A DNA stretch of 64,000 nt from Pusillimonas sp044464525 (GTDB taxonomy: Bacteria > Pseudomonadota > Gammaproteobacteria > Burkholderiales > Burkholderiaceae_B), in the NCBI RefSeq assembly GCF_044464525.1, contig NZ_JBIQLE010000003.1, forward strand, positions 1 to 64,000. The letters run 5' to 3'. The translations under genes were made by a program, and so were the position numbers. Positions within the stretch are counted from its first letter, which is position 1. Each line of letters starts with the position of its first letter. Under the pieces are notes generated by a model. That model was given only the letters and a program-made list of their open reading frames with translations, was not told the origin of the DNA and did no database searches. Positions 18,439 through 26,127 of this stretch are shown piece by piece.

Positions 18439-19476
18439 TCATTGATTGATTACCCGATTGACGGGCTGCGGCCGCCGCTCGCCGGTGAAGAGTTCGGGAT
18501 GGGTGAGCGACATGCGCTGCCCCAGGCCCTGGCCTTTTTGATTGCGCACCAGATAGAGCGGCCGGTTCTTGACCTCGCCAAATATGCGGGCGATGTATTC
18601 GCCCAGCACGCCGATGGAAATGAGGTTAATGCCGGCGAAAAACAACACCACCGTAATGAGAGAGGCCCAGCCTTGGACCGGATCGCCGAACATGAAATAT
18701 TTGACGATGATGAACAGCCCATAGGCAAACGAAAGCAGCGACAACACAATGCCCGCCATGCTAAGCAAGCGAAGGGGCCAGGTTGTAAACGCGGTAAGGC
18801 CGTCTAGCGCGAAATGGAATAGCTTGAACGGCTTAAAGCTGGTGGCGCCATATAAGCGCTGCGGAGGCGTATAGGCAAAAGGCTCGGTCTTGAAGCCGAC
18901 CCATGCGAACAGGCCCTTCATGAATCGGTTGCGCTCGGGCAACAGCAGCAAGGCATCAACCACCTTGCGGTCCATTAGCCGGAAATCGCCGGCGTTTTCC
19001 GGTACGGTAAGCCCGCCCGAAGTGCGCATAAGCCGGTAGAAGCACTTCGTACCCAGCCGCTTGAACACGGATTCGTCTTCGCGCGTGGTGCGCACAGCGT
19101 AGACCATGTCGATGCCCTGCCGCCAGCGCTCGAGCATGGGCGCAATAAGTGCAGGGGGATGCTGAAGATCGGCGTCTAGCGTGACCACAACCTGACCGCG
19201 TGCGGCCTCAAGGCCCGCGCTAAGGGCGGCCTCCTTGCCGAAATTGCGCGACAATTGTACGTACACCACCTGAGGATGCTGGCGTGACAAGGTATCGAGA
19301 AGCTCGGGAGTATTGTCGGTGCTGCCGTCGTCGATGACGATGATTTCAAAAGCCGGAGCCAGGGAAGACAAGGCCGACACCAAGCTGGGAACCAGAACGC
19401 CCAGGTTGGCCGCCTCGTTCAGGCAAGGCACAACACAACTTATGGTTGAAGGCTGTTCAAGGATTTTGTGGGGCAT
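18439..19476 (-). CDS. GT2 undecaprenyl-phosphate sugar transferase (ArnC/GtrB-like)
   Basis: 345 aa. GT-A domain with SCVVPCLNEAANL, IIVIDDGSTDNT, QLSRNFGKEAALSAGL and the metal-binding DADLQHPP, followed by two C-terminal membrane helices (LLSMAGIVLSLLSFAYGLF and the VVLFFAGINLISIGVLGEY segment). Such enzymes load a sugar onto undecaprenyl phosphate on the cytoplasmic face. As the upstream gene of the ArnT-like transferase it corresponds to LgmA (GlcNAc transfer) in the Bordetella lipid A glucosamine pathway; other sugars cannot be excluded. Confidence 0.9.
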   Translation of the reverse strand: MPHKILEQPSTISCVVPCLNEAANLGVLVPSLVSALSSLAPAFEIIVIDDGSTDNTPELLDTLSRQHPQVVYVQLSRNFGKEAALSAGLEAARGQVVVTLDADLQHPPALIAPMLERWRQGIDMVYAVRTTREDESVFKRLGTKCFYRLMRTSGGLTVPENAGDFRLMDRKVVDALLLLPERNRFMKGLFAWVGFKTEPFAYTPPQRLYGATSFKPFKLFHFALDGLTAFTTWPLRLLSMAGIVLSLLSFAYGLFIIVKYFMFGDPVQGWASLITVVLFFAGINLISIGVLGEYIARIFGEVKNRPLYLVRNQKGQGLGQRMSLTHPELFTGERRPQPVNRVINQ

Positions 19477-19692
19477 GTATACCGGCGGGCCGCTACTTGT
19501 AACTACACTGGAAGCAACAGGTTAAATAGTGAATTCAACAACATATGTTGAAATGTAAATCACCAGCTAGGGGTATGCAATGAAAATCACGCCTACCTAG
19601 GGTTAGTATGTAGCCGGCACACCACGAAGTGTAACGTAAATCGCTTTAACGTTGCCCGCCCAACAACATTGACGCTTCGGCAGCTTTTAATT

Positions 19693-19715
19693 AAGATACA
19701 TTTAATATATATGTT
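19693..19715 (+). promoter_or_regulatory. Candidate NsrR operator
   Basis: AAGATACATTT-A-ATATATATGTT fits the 11-1-11 NsrR palindrome; the left half is nearly consensus and the right half matches about 8 of 11. It lies 80 bp before a truncated haemoglobin-nnrS-nsrR operon. The rest of the 319-bp gap (19477-19795) holds no gene I can support. Confidence 0.65.
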
Positions 19716-19795
19716 TAAGATCATGGCTAGACTATGCGACTCATTCATCACCGCGCCGTCTACCGCACTCGCCCACTGCCTTACCGGAGGCCCGA

Positions 19796-20203
19796 ATGGC
19801 CACTCGAGACGAACTCTGCACCGAAGAAGAAGTTTCCACCCTTGTCTACAGCTTCTATGACCGCGTACGTGGTGACGCCATACTCGGCCCCATCTTCGAC
19901 GCGCACATCAACGACTGGGATCATCACCTGAAAAAAATGGTGAGCTTCTGGTCTTCATTGATGCGCGGCACGGGTACGTATAGTGGCGCCCCCATGCCCA
20001 AGCATGTGGTCCTTCCCGATCTTAACGCCGAGCTTTTCCAGCGTTGGCTGGCCTTGTTTCATGACACGACGCAAACCCTGTCCAACCGCCCGTTCGCACA
20101 GCGCGCCGAAGAGTTCGCGCACCGCATTGCGCGCAGTTTGTGGTTCGGGTATCAAATGCACAACCAGCCCAACCAGCCCGTTACCGAGGTGTTTCATGGC
20201 TAA
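19796..20203 (+). CDS. Group III truncated haemoglobin
   Basis: 135 aa. Short globin of the trHb group III: VSTLVYSFYDRVRGDAILGPIF at the start, WDHHLKKMVSFWSSLM in the middle, and FAHRIARSLWFGYQM, whose His is the likely proximal haem ligand with the family Trp after it. These proteins are linked to nitric oxide or peroxide handling. ATG follows GGAGG by five bases. First gene of the NO-response operon; nnrS overlaps its last codons. Confidence 0.92.
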   Translation: MATRDELCTEEEVSTLVYSFYDRVRGDAILGPIFDAHINDWDHHLKKMVSFWSSLMRGTGTYSGAPMPKHVVLPDLNAELFQRWLALFHDTTQTLSNRPFAQRAEEFAHRIARSLWFGYQMHNQPNQPVTEVFHG

Positions 20204-21404
20204 AGCACAAGCCATTCCGGTTTCCTTGCACGAGCCGGGCGAGCCCGTGAAAAAAGGCCCCCAGCTCGAAGCATTTCTCGAACTGGGTTTTCGTCCTCTG
20301 TATATTGCGGGCTGCGCCTGGGCCTTGCTTTCGGTTGCCATCTGGATATTCACGCCGCAATGGCTGTCCGGTCCCCTGACAGGCGCCGCCTGGCATGCGC
20401 ACGAGATGCTTTGGGGCTTCGTTGCCACCATCGCGGTCGGGTTTCTTCTGACCGCCAGTGCCACCTGGACAGGCGTCAATCCGTTAAAAGGGGTCCCTTT
20501 GGCAATCGCCTGCGTTCTTTGGCTGGTGGCGCGAATTGGCTACCTGGCGGGCGGCAACACGGCCTTCTATATTGCAGCTGTTGCCGAAACAGCGTTCTTC
20601 CTTTTAAGCGCCGTTGTCTTGCTTAAAGTGATGCTTAAGGGCAAAAGCGTCCGCAACTACGGCATACCTTTCCTGGTGCTGGGTTTGGGCATCGCCAATT
20701 GTTTATATCTGCGCAGTTCACTTTCAGGCAATTACCTGGTGCTGATGCAGCACTTTGAACTGGGCCTGATCTGCATGGCGGTCATCGTTCTGCTGGTAGC
20801 GCGGCGTGTCGTACCCTTCTTTGCCATGCGCGCCATTCCCGGTCTGACCATACCCATGCTGACGCGTAGCGGGCAAGCTCAATTGGTGCTTAGTGTGCTG
20901 GCCATCGCGCTGGGCCTCGCAGGCCTAACGCCCGCCATGGCGATAGCGCTGGCCATCACAGGGCTGATCAGCCTGTATCAGATCGTCCTCTGGAAGCCCC
21001 AGGCCGTGCTGCACAAACCCATACTCTGGATTCTCTACCTTGGCTATGCCGCCTTGGGCATCGGCCTGCTCTTCGCCGCCGCGCATCTGGGCGGCATCGG
21101 TACCGGAGTACTGGCACGCTCGGCGGTTCACGTGCACATTATCGGCATGGCCGGCTTCTCGGTGTTAATCATAGGCATGGTCACCCGCACGGCATTGGGG
21201 CATCTGGGCCGCCCCTTGCAACTGGACCGCAGCATGGTAGCCAGCTATTGGTTGATTATTTTTGCTGTAGTACTAAGGCTTATCGCATTAGCGCCCACCG
21301 ACGCAATGCAAGCCTTACTGCACGCTTCCGCCGTCGCGTGGTCACTGGCATTTGTACTTTACCTTTGGCGATTCGTACCCATGCTGATCAGGCCCCGACC
21401 ATGA
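20196..21404 (+). CDS. nnrS: NnrS family haem-copper membrane protein
   Basis: 402 aa, about twelve hydrophobic segments. NnrS proteins protect against nitrosative stress by limiting NO-related iron-sulfur damage. Recognisable parts: LGFRPLYIAGCAWALL, WHAHEMLWGF (conserved His residues), RRVVPFFAMRAIPG and HVHIIGMAGFSVLIIGMVTRTALGHLGR read as separate blocks. ATG 20196 overlaps the haemoglobin stop; the nsrR ATG overlaps its own stop, so all three genes are translationally coupled. Confidence 0.95.
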   Translation: MAKAQAIPVSLHEPGEPVKKGPQLEAFLELGFRPLYIAGCAWALLSVAIWIFTPQWLSGPLTGAAWHAHEMLWGFVATIAVGFLLTASATWTGVNPLKGVPLAIACVLWLVARIGYLAGGNTAFYIAAVAETAFFLLSAVVLLKVMLKGKSVRNYGIPFLVLGLGIANCLYLRSSLSGNYLVLMQHFELGLICMAVIVLLVARRVVPFFAMRAIPGLTIPMLTRSGQAQLVLSVLAIALGLAGLTPAMAIALAITGLISLYQIVLWKPQAVLHKPILWILYLGYAALGIGLLFAAAHLGGIGTGVLARSAVHVHIIGMAGFSVLIIGMVTRTALGHLGRPLQLDRSMVASYWLIIFAVVLRLIALAPTDAMQALLHASAVAWSLAFVLYLWRFVPMLIRPRP

Positions 21405-21847
21405 GACTCACCCAACACAGCGACTACGCCATGCGCCTGCTGATGTACGTAGGCCGGCATCCCGATCGCCTTTGCACGATCTCGGAAGTGGCCCGTGCCT
21501 ACGGCATTTCAGAACCCCACCTCATGAAGGTCACGCACCGCCTCAGCCAGAACGGCTGGCTCAAGACAGTAAGGGGAAAAAACGGCGGCATGCGCCTGGC
21601 CAAGGCGCCGGAAGACATCGTGCTGGGCGCCGTCTTGCGCGACACAGAAACCGATCTGGCCTTGGTGGAATGCCTTGGCCCGAACAACAAGTGCACTCTC
21701 GCGGGCTCGTGCGGCCTGAGCGGAATCGTGCACGGCGCCCTTCAGGCCTTTTTGGCCCACTTTGATGAATACACCTTGGCCGACATCCTGCACACGGCGC
21801 CTGTCGATGAGGCGCCGCTTGAGCAGGTAGTCAATTGGACGAAATAA
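21401..21847 (+). CDS. nsrR: NO-sensing Rrf2 repressor NsrR
   Basis: 148 aa Rrf2-family protein with N-terminal winged helix (MRLTQHSDYAMRLLMYV, ISEVARAYGISEPHLMKVTHRLSQNGW) and the three cluster cysteines C91, C98 and C104 in ECLGPNNKCTLAGSC, the arrangement of [Fe-S] NsrR. It should repress until NO destroys the cluster. As the last gene of the haemoglobin-nnrS operon, and with an NsrR-like box upstream of the operon, it very likely controls itself and both NO-defence genes. Confidence 0.94.
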   Translation: MRLTQHSDYAMRLLMYVGRHPDRLCTISEVARAYGISEPHLMKVTHRLSQNGWLKTVRGKNGGMRLAKAPEDIVLGAVLRDTETDLALVECLGPNNKCTLAGSCGLSGIVHGALQAFLAHFDEYTLADILHTAPVDEAPLEQVVNWTK

Positions 21848-21871
21848 AAACCCGAAAAATAAAAACCCGAA

Positions 21872-23074
21872 TTACGGAACCAGATCGCAGCGTACGGTAA
21901 TGGGATGCGCGCGCAGGTCGGCCATGACGGCATCGTCGACCTTGCCTTCAACATCTGTTACCACATAGCCGATCTGACCCAGCGTCTGCAATTGCTGACT
22001 GGCAATGTTCAGGCCATGCTCGGCCATCAGGCTGCTAAGCGTACCCATGGCCCCGGGCAGGTTGCGATGCACATGCAAAATACGCGCTGCGCCCGCCGGC
22101 TCGATGTAGGGCACTTCGGGGAAATTCACCGCCCCCTTGGTGGTTCCGCTTTGGATGAAGCGCACCAGCTTTTCGGCAACCTCTTTGCCGATATTCTCTT
22201 GGGATTCTTGCGTGCTGCCACCAATATGCGGCGTCAGGATGACGTTGCGCATGCCGATCAGCGGGCTGTCGAGCGGCTCGTCGACACTTTTGGGTTCGGT
22301 GGGGAAAACGTCGATGGCGGCTCCGGAAAGATGACCGGCCTGCAGCGCCTCGCGCAGGGCGTCGATGTCGACCACCGTGCCGCGCGAGGCGTTGATTAAT
22401 ATGGCTCCCTTGCGCATGGCCGCCAGCGCCTCGGCGTTGATGATATCGCGGGTACCGCGACCGCCCGGCACGTGCAGCGTAACGACATCGGACTGATCCA
22501 ACAGTTGTTTGAGCGTGGTGCAGGCGCGTGCATTGCCCAGCGGCAATTTGGCTTCGATGTCATGGAACAGCACCCGCATGCCAACGGCCTCGGCCAATGT
22601 GCCCACTTGCGACCCAATATTGCCGTAACCAATGATGCCCAGGGTCTTGCCGCGCGCTTCGAAAGCGCCTTCGGCGGTTTTGTCCCAGAACCCGTGGTGT
22701 ACACGATCGTTTTTTTCAGGAATACGGCGCAGCAGCAAAATAGCCTGGCCCAGCACCATCTCGGCAACCGAGCGCGTGTTTGAAAACGGCGCATTGAACA
22801 CCGGCATGCCCCGCATCATCGCGGCTTCAAGATCAACCTGGTTTGTGCCTATGCAAAAGCAGCCGATGGCGCGCAGATCGGGCAGGTCGGCCAGCAAGGC
22901 GCTATCGAGATGGGTTCGAGAACGGATGCCGACCAGTTGCGCATCACGCAGCTCGTCGCGCAGCATTTCCGGCGGCAAGGCCGATTTGTGCACCGTGATG
23001 TCGTCGAAGCCGGATGCTTCGAAAACCTCACGGGCGCTTGCATGGATATTCTCAAACAAAACGATACGAGTCAT
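21872..23074 (-). CDS. serA: D-3-phosphoglycerate dehydrogenase SerA
   Basis: 400 aa. First enzyme of serine synthesis. The NAD-binding core is GKTLGIIGYGNIGSQVG, the arginine and His regions follow (INASRGTVVD, LTPHIGGSTQESQENIG), and a C-terminal ACT domain (HRNLPGAMGTLSSLMAEHGLNI) gives serine feedback. The ATG at 23074 (MTRIVLFENIHA) has AAGG upstream and gives normal SerA length; the frame is open about 40 codons further upstream. ACT-domain length matches the E. coli-type enzyme. Confidence 0.95.
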   Translation of the reverse strand: MTRIVLFENIHASAREVFEASGFDDITVHKSALPPEMLRDELRDAQLVGIRSRTHLDSALLADLPDLRAIGCFCIGTNQVDLEAAMMRGMPVFNAPFSNTRSVAEMVLGQAILLLRRIPEKNDRVHHGFWDKTAEGAFEARGKTLGIIGYGNIGSQVGTLAEAVGMRVLFHDIEAKLPLGNARACTTLKQLLDQSDVVTLHVPGGRGTRDIINAEALAAMRKGAILINASRGTVVDIDALREALQAGHLSGAAIDVFPTEPKSVDEPLDSPLIGMRNVILTPHIGGSTQESQENIGKEVAEKLVRFIQSGTTKGAVNFPEVPYIEPAGAARILHVHRNLPGAMGTLSSLMAEHGLNIASQQLQTLGQIGYVVTDVEGKVDDAVMADLRAHPITVRCDLVP

Positions 23075-23275
23075 ATGCCTTCCAGAGCTAACGGCCAAAT
23101 GCATATTGTGACGCATCACGCCGGTTTCGTCGCCCACAGCCCTTCGACGACAAGGGGTAAAGCTTGTTATGATAAAGCTTCGCTTAATGCGCATTGCGCC
23201 CGCAACCTGGCGGGCATGCCAAAACGCCAGCCGCTACACGTCTAGCCGCTGTTTAGTTGTCTACTTGATATCGCC

Positions 23276-23737
23276 ATGATCACCACTGATGAACTGAACT
23301 GGACGGATGCCTTTTTGGTCGGCTTCCAGCCCATGGATGACACTCACCGCGAATTCGTCGACATCGTGGGCGCCATGCTGCAAGCCGAAGACGACGCCCT
23401 GCTGGGCCATCTAAAAGCCCTGATCGTCCACAGCGAGCACCACTTCGCCCAAGAAGAAGACTGGATGCAGAAAACGGCTTTCCCGGCCACCGAATGCCAC
23501 ACGAATGAGCATGCCGCTGTTTTAGCGTCGATGCGCGAGGTGGCCGCCTATCTCGAAGGCGGCGGCCCCGCCGAAGAGGCCCGCCGCCTGACGATCGAGC
23601 TGGCTCGCTGGTTTCCGGGCCATACCGATTACCTTGACGCCTCACTGGCCCAATGGGTTGCAAAAAAACAATTGGGCGCTGTTCCAATCGTCGTGCGCCG
23701 CGGCGTAGCCAACCACGACGAAGCCCGAACCGACTAA
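23276..23737 (+). CDS. Bacteriohemerythrin-like O2/NO-binding protein
   Basis: 153 aa. Single hemerythrin domain. Diiron ligands can be assigned: H24 (DDTHREF), H56-x3-E60 (HHFAQEE), H75-x3-H79 (ECHTNEH) and H116-x4-D121. A C-terminal tail of about 25 residues is added. Binds O2 and possibly NO; its closeness to the NsrR operon is suggestive but no NsrR box is seen before it. Its last four bases overlap the convergent pirin gene. Confidence 0.92.
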   Translation: MITTDELNWTDAFLVGFQPMDDTHREFVDIVGAMLQAEDDALLGHLKALIVHSEHHFAQEEDWMQKTAFPATECHTNEHAAVLASMREVAAYLEGGGPAEEARRLTIELARWFPGHTDYLDASLAQWVAKKQLGAVPIVVRRGVANHDEARTD

Positions 23738-24438
23738 ACCGGCAGATCAAACAGCAGCACTTCGGCGCCTTCGGCGTCGGCCAGTTGCATTTGCGCCTCG
23801 CCGGCAATATGCGCGGCGTCGCCGGCTGAAAGCTTCTCGCCATTTACCGACACTTCGCCTTTTGCCACGTGCACGTAACCGATGCGTCCGGCAGCCAGAT
23901 CGTGGGTTAAAGCCGGATCGCCGCTTTCAAGGATGGCGGCATGCACCGTGGCATCTTGCTGTAGGCGCACCGAGCCTTCCCGCCCGTCGGGTGATGCAAT
24001 CAGGCGCAGCTGCCCTCGCTTTGACTCAGGGTCAAAATATTTCTGCTCATAACTGGGTTCTATGCCCTGTTTGTCCGGCATGACCCATATCTGCAGAAAA
24101 TGCACAGGGTTGGAATCGGAGGGATTGAATTCGCTGTGCCTGACGCCGCTGCCCGCGCTCATGCGTTGTACATCGCCATAGCGGATGACCGACCCCGTGC
24201 CCATGCTGTCCTTGTGCTCGAGCTCTCCATCCAACACATAAGAAATAATCTCCATGTCGCGATGGCCGTGTGTGCCGAAACCCTTGCCCGGCTGAACACG
24301 GTCTTCGTTAATGACGCGCAGAGGCCCAACACCCATGTGGCGGGGATCATGATAGTCGGCAAACGAGAATGTGTGACGAGAGCTGAGCCAGCCATGTTCG
24401 GCGGCGCCCCGTTCATTGCTTCTTCTGATATTCAGCAT
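23734..24438 (-). CDS. Pirin-family bicupin protein (YhhW-like)
   Basis: 234 aa. N-terminal pirin cupin with the metal ligands in THGHRDMEIISYVLDGELEH (two His) and RHSEF (His and Glu), then a C-terminal cupin with GDAAHI. YhhW-type pirins show quercetin 2,3-dioxygenase activity in vitro; physiological role unclear. A LysR-type gene is divergent, 106 bp away, and probably regulates it. A short AT-rich spacer carries the divergent promoters. Confidence 0.9.
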   Translation of the reverse strand: MLNIRRSNERGAAEHGWLSSRHTFSFADYHDPRHMGVGPLRVINEDRVQPGKGFGTHGHRDMEIISYVLDGELEHKDSMGTGSVIRYGDVQRMSAGSGVRHSEFNPSDSNPVHFLQIWVMPDKQGIEPSYEQKYFDPESKRGQLRLIASPDGREGSVRLQQDATVHAAILESGDPALTHDLAAGRIGYVHVAKGEVSVNGEKLSAGDAAHIAGEAQMQLADAEGAEVLLFDLPV

Positions 24439-24544
24439 GGGAACACTCCTTTCAATTTAGATACTTCATTTTATTAGTATATAAAGTGTAAAAATAGGTG
24501 CTCAATCGGTTAAAATATTTCCAAATATGGAACAGAGAGCTACC

Positions 24545-25444
24545 ATGTCGCTGACCGCCAATGACCTGATTCTTTTTGCCCACGTAATCGATGCGGGCAG
24601 TTTCTCTCGTGCGGCTGACCGCATCGGGCTGCCAAAGTCCACGCTGTCTCGCCGCATCACGCAGTTAGAGAACCAGTTGGGTGAACGGCTACTGATGCGC
24701 ACCACGCGAAAACTGACAATCACCGATTTCGGCGAGCGCATCCTCGAGCACGCCCGACGCCTGGTTGAAGAAACGGACGCCGCACAATCGCTGGCGCTGC
24801 ACCGGCAGGTGGTTCCGCAAGGTACGCTGCGAGTGTCCCTGCCCCCCGAGTTTCATGAGCTTTCGGTGGTGACCCTTGTTCGGCGATTTCATCAAGACTA
24901 CCCGCAGGTACGGCTTGAGCTGGATCTGTCGGCACGGCGCGTCGACCTGATCGCCGAGCGCTTCGACGTGGCCGTGCGCATGGCGGGACGCCTGCCCGAC
25001 GACAATACTCTTATTGCCACGCAAGCAGCCAGGCTGCGCAACGCCCTGTATGCAAGCCCCGCCTATCTGGCAAAAGGAGGGATGCCGCGTGAACCGGCCG
25101 ACTTGCTCCAGCACGCCGGCCTGATCGTCATCCTCAGTAGCGGCGAGGCCCAGCCCTGGCAATTGTCACGCGACAGTGAGCGCTGGGAAGGCATCCCGAA
25201 AACCATAATTTCTTCCAATGCCATGGGCCTTCAACAGGCGCTTGCGATAGAAGGAATGGGCATCGTGGGGTTGTCTGAAAGGTTCGCGCGAAGCCACGTA
25301 GAAAATGGCACGCTTGTACCTGTGCTTCCGGAATGGTCTCTACCCGCCGTAACCGCCTGGTGCGTCATGCCCGGACGGCGCCTGCTGCCTGAGCGCACCC
25401 GCGCCTTCGTAGAATTGTTCAAGCAGGTATTGGACGAAAAATGA
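24545..25444 (+). CDS. LysR-family transcriptional regulator
   Basis: 299 aa. Winged helix at the N-terminus (LILFAHVIDAGSFSRAADRIGLPKSTLSRRITQLE) and a LysR substrate-binding domain. ATG 24545 with a purine-rich GAGAG before it is preferred; ATG 24527 adds six residues. Divergent to the pirin gene, the usual arrangement of a LysR regulator and its target. The effector cannot be inferred. Confidence 0.92.
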   Translation: MSLTANDLILFAHVIDAGSFSRAADRIGLPKSTLSRRITQLENQLGERLLMRTTRKLTITDFGERILEHARRLVEETDAAQSLALHRQVVPQGTLRVSLPPEFHELSVVTLVRRFHQDYPQVRLELDLSARRVDLIAERFDVAVRMAGRLPDDNTLIATQAARLRNALYASPAYLAKGGMPREPADLLQHAGLIVILSSGEAQPWQLSRDSERWEGIPKTIISSNAMGLQQALAIEGMGIVGLSERFARSHVENGTLVPVLPEWSLPAVTAWCVMPGRRLLPERTRAFVELFKQVLDEK

Positions 25445-25505
25445 AAACACGCCGTTCCATGCAAGCCGCTTTTCGCTTAATCTCAACCTCGGTTATCATC
25501 ATCCA

Positions 25506-25547
25506 GCGGGGACGCCCCCGCCTTTGTATTGCATTCGGGACGGCCCG
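25506..25547 (+). promoter_or_regulatory. Guanidine-II (mini-ykkC) riboswitch
   Basis: Two adjacent hairpins: GCGGGG-ACGC-CCCCGC at 25506-25521 and CGGG-ACGG-CCCG at 25536-25547, separated by 14 nt. Twin hairpins with ACGR-type tetraloops define the guanidine-II class; the second loop is canonical, the first has C at the last position. It lies 17 nt before the Shine-Dalgarno of a Gdx-type exporter, where it would expose the ribosome site when guanidinium is bound. Confidence 0.85.
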
Positions 25548-25574
25548 GCTCCACTAACATCAACGGAGAGCCGC

Positions 25575-25889
25575 ATGGCTTGGATCTCATTATTATTTGC
25601 GGGCGTACTGGAAGTCGTTTGGGCTTTCTACATGAAGCAGTCGCATGGTTTCACCCGGCTTTGGCCGTCGATCATCACACTCGTGGCCATGGTCATCAGC
25701 TTCGCATTGCTGTCTTTTTCAATGCGCAGTCTTCCTCTTGGAACGGCGTACACCATCTGGACGGGCATCGGCGCAGTGGGTGCGTTTGTGGTCGGAATCC
25801 TTGTACTGGGTGAACCGGCACACGCGCTACGCGTCATTGCTGCCGCCCTGATCATAGGCGGCCTGGTCCTGATGAAAATAGCTTCATGA
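25575..25889 (+). CDS. sugE: Guanidinium exporter Gdx (SugE), SMR family
   Basis: 104 aa, four membrane helices. The conserved glutamate sits in helix 1 (LFAGVLEVVWAFYMKQSHGFTRL), and the helix 3 GTAYTIWTGIGAVGAF and GEPAHALRVIAAALIIGGLVLMK blocks match the SugE/Gdx subgroup and not EmrE. Exports guanidinium in exchange for protons. The guanidine-II riboswitch upstream supports this specificity. GGAGAG precedes the ATG at 25575. Confidence 0.95.
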   Translation: MAWISLLFAGVLEVVWAFYMKQSHGFTRLWPSIITLVAMVISFALLSFSMRSLPLGTAYTIWTGIGAVGAFVVGILVLGEPAHALRVIAAALIIGGLVLMKIAS

Positions 25890-26127
25890 CTCCCGGCGTC
25901 CGGTACTGTGTGCCGCCAATGCGGTTTCCACTTCTCAGCCCTTCGCCGGCGCCGAGTGCATGAGATTCCACCCAACATACAAGGCCTGGCCGTGGGCTTT
26001 TAAGAAGTTCGTCAGCGCCGGAGCATGATTTGACGCTGATCAATCGCAACACCAAAGAGCTCCAAGGCTTGGGAGTTTCGCTTATCGACCCCTGAACAGC
26101 GTAAACCCCCAAAGACCCCTAAATACG
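25890..26127. other. Intergenic stretch with coding-like remnants
   Basis: Between sugE and the aldehyde dehydrogenase. On the plus strand a frame ending in FHPTYKAWPWAFKKFVSAGA followed by a stop at about 26023-26025, and another ending KELQGLGVSLIDP near 26094, look like the tails of lost genes. Neither has a usable start, and I cannot name the parent family. Confidence 0.3.
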
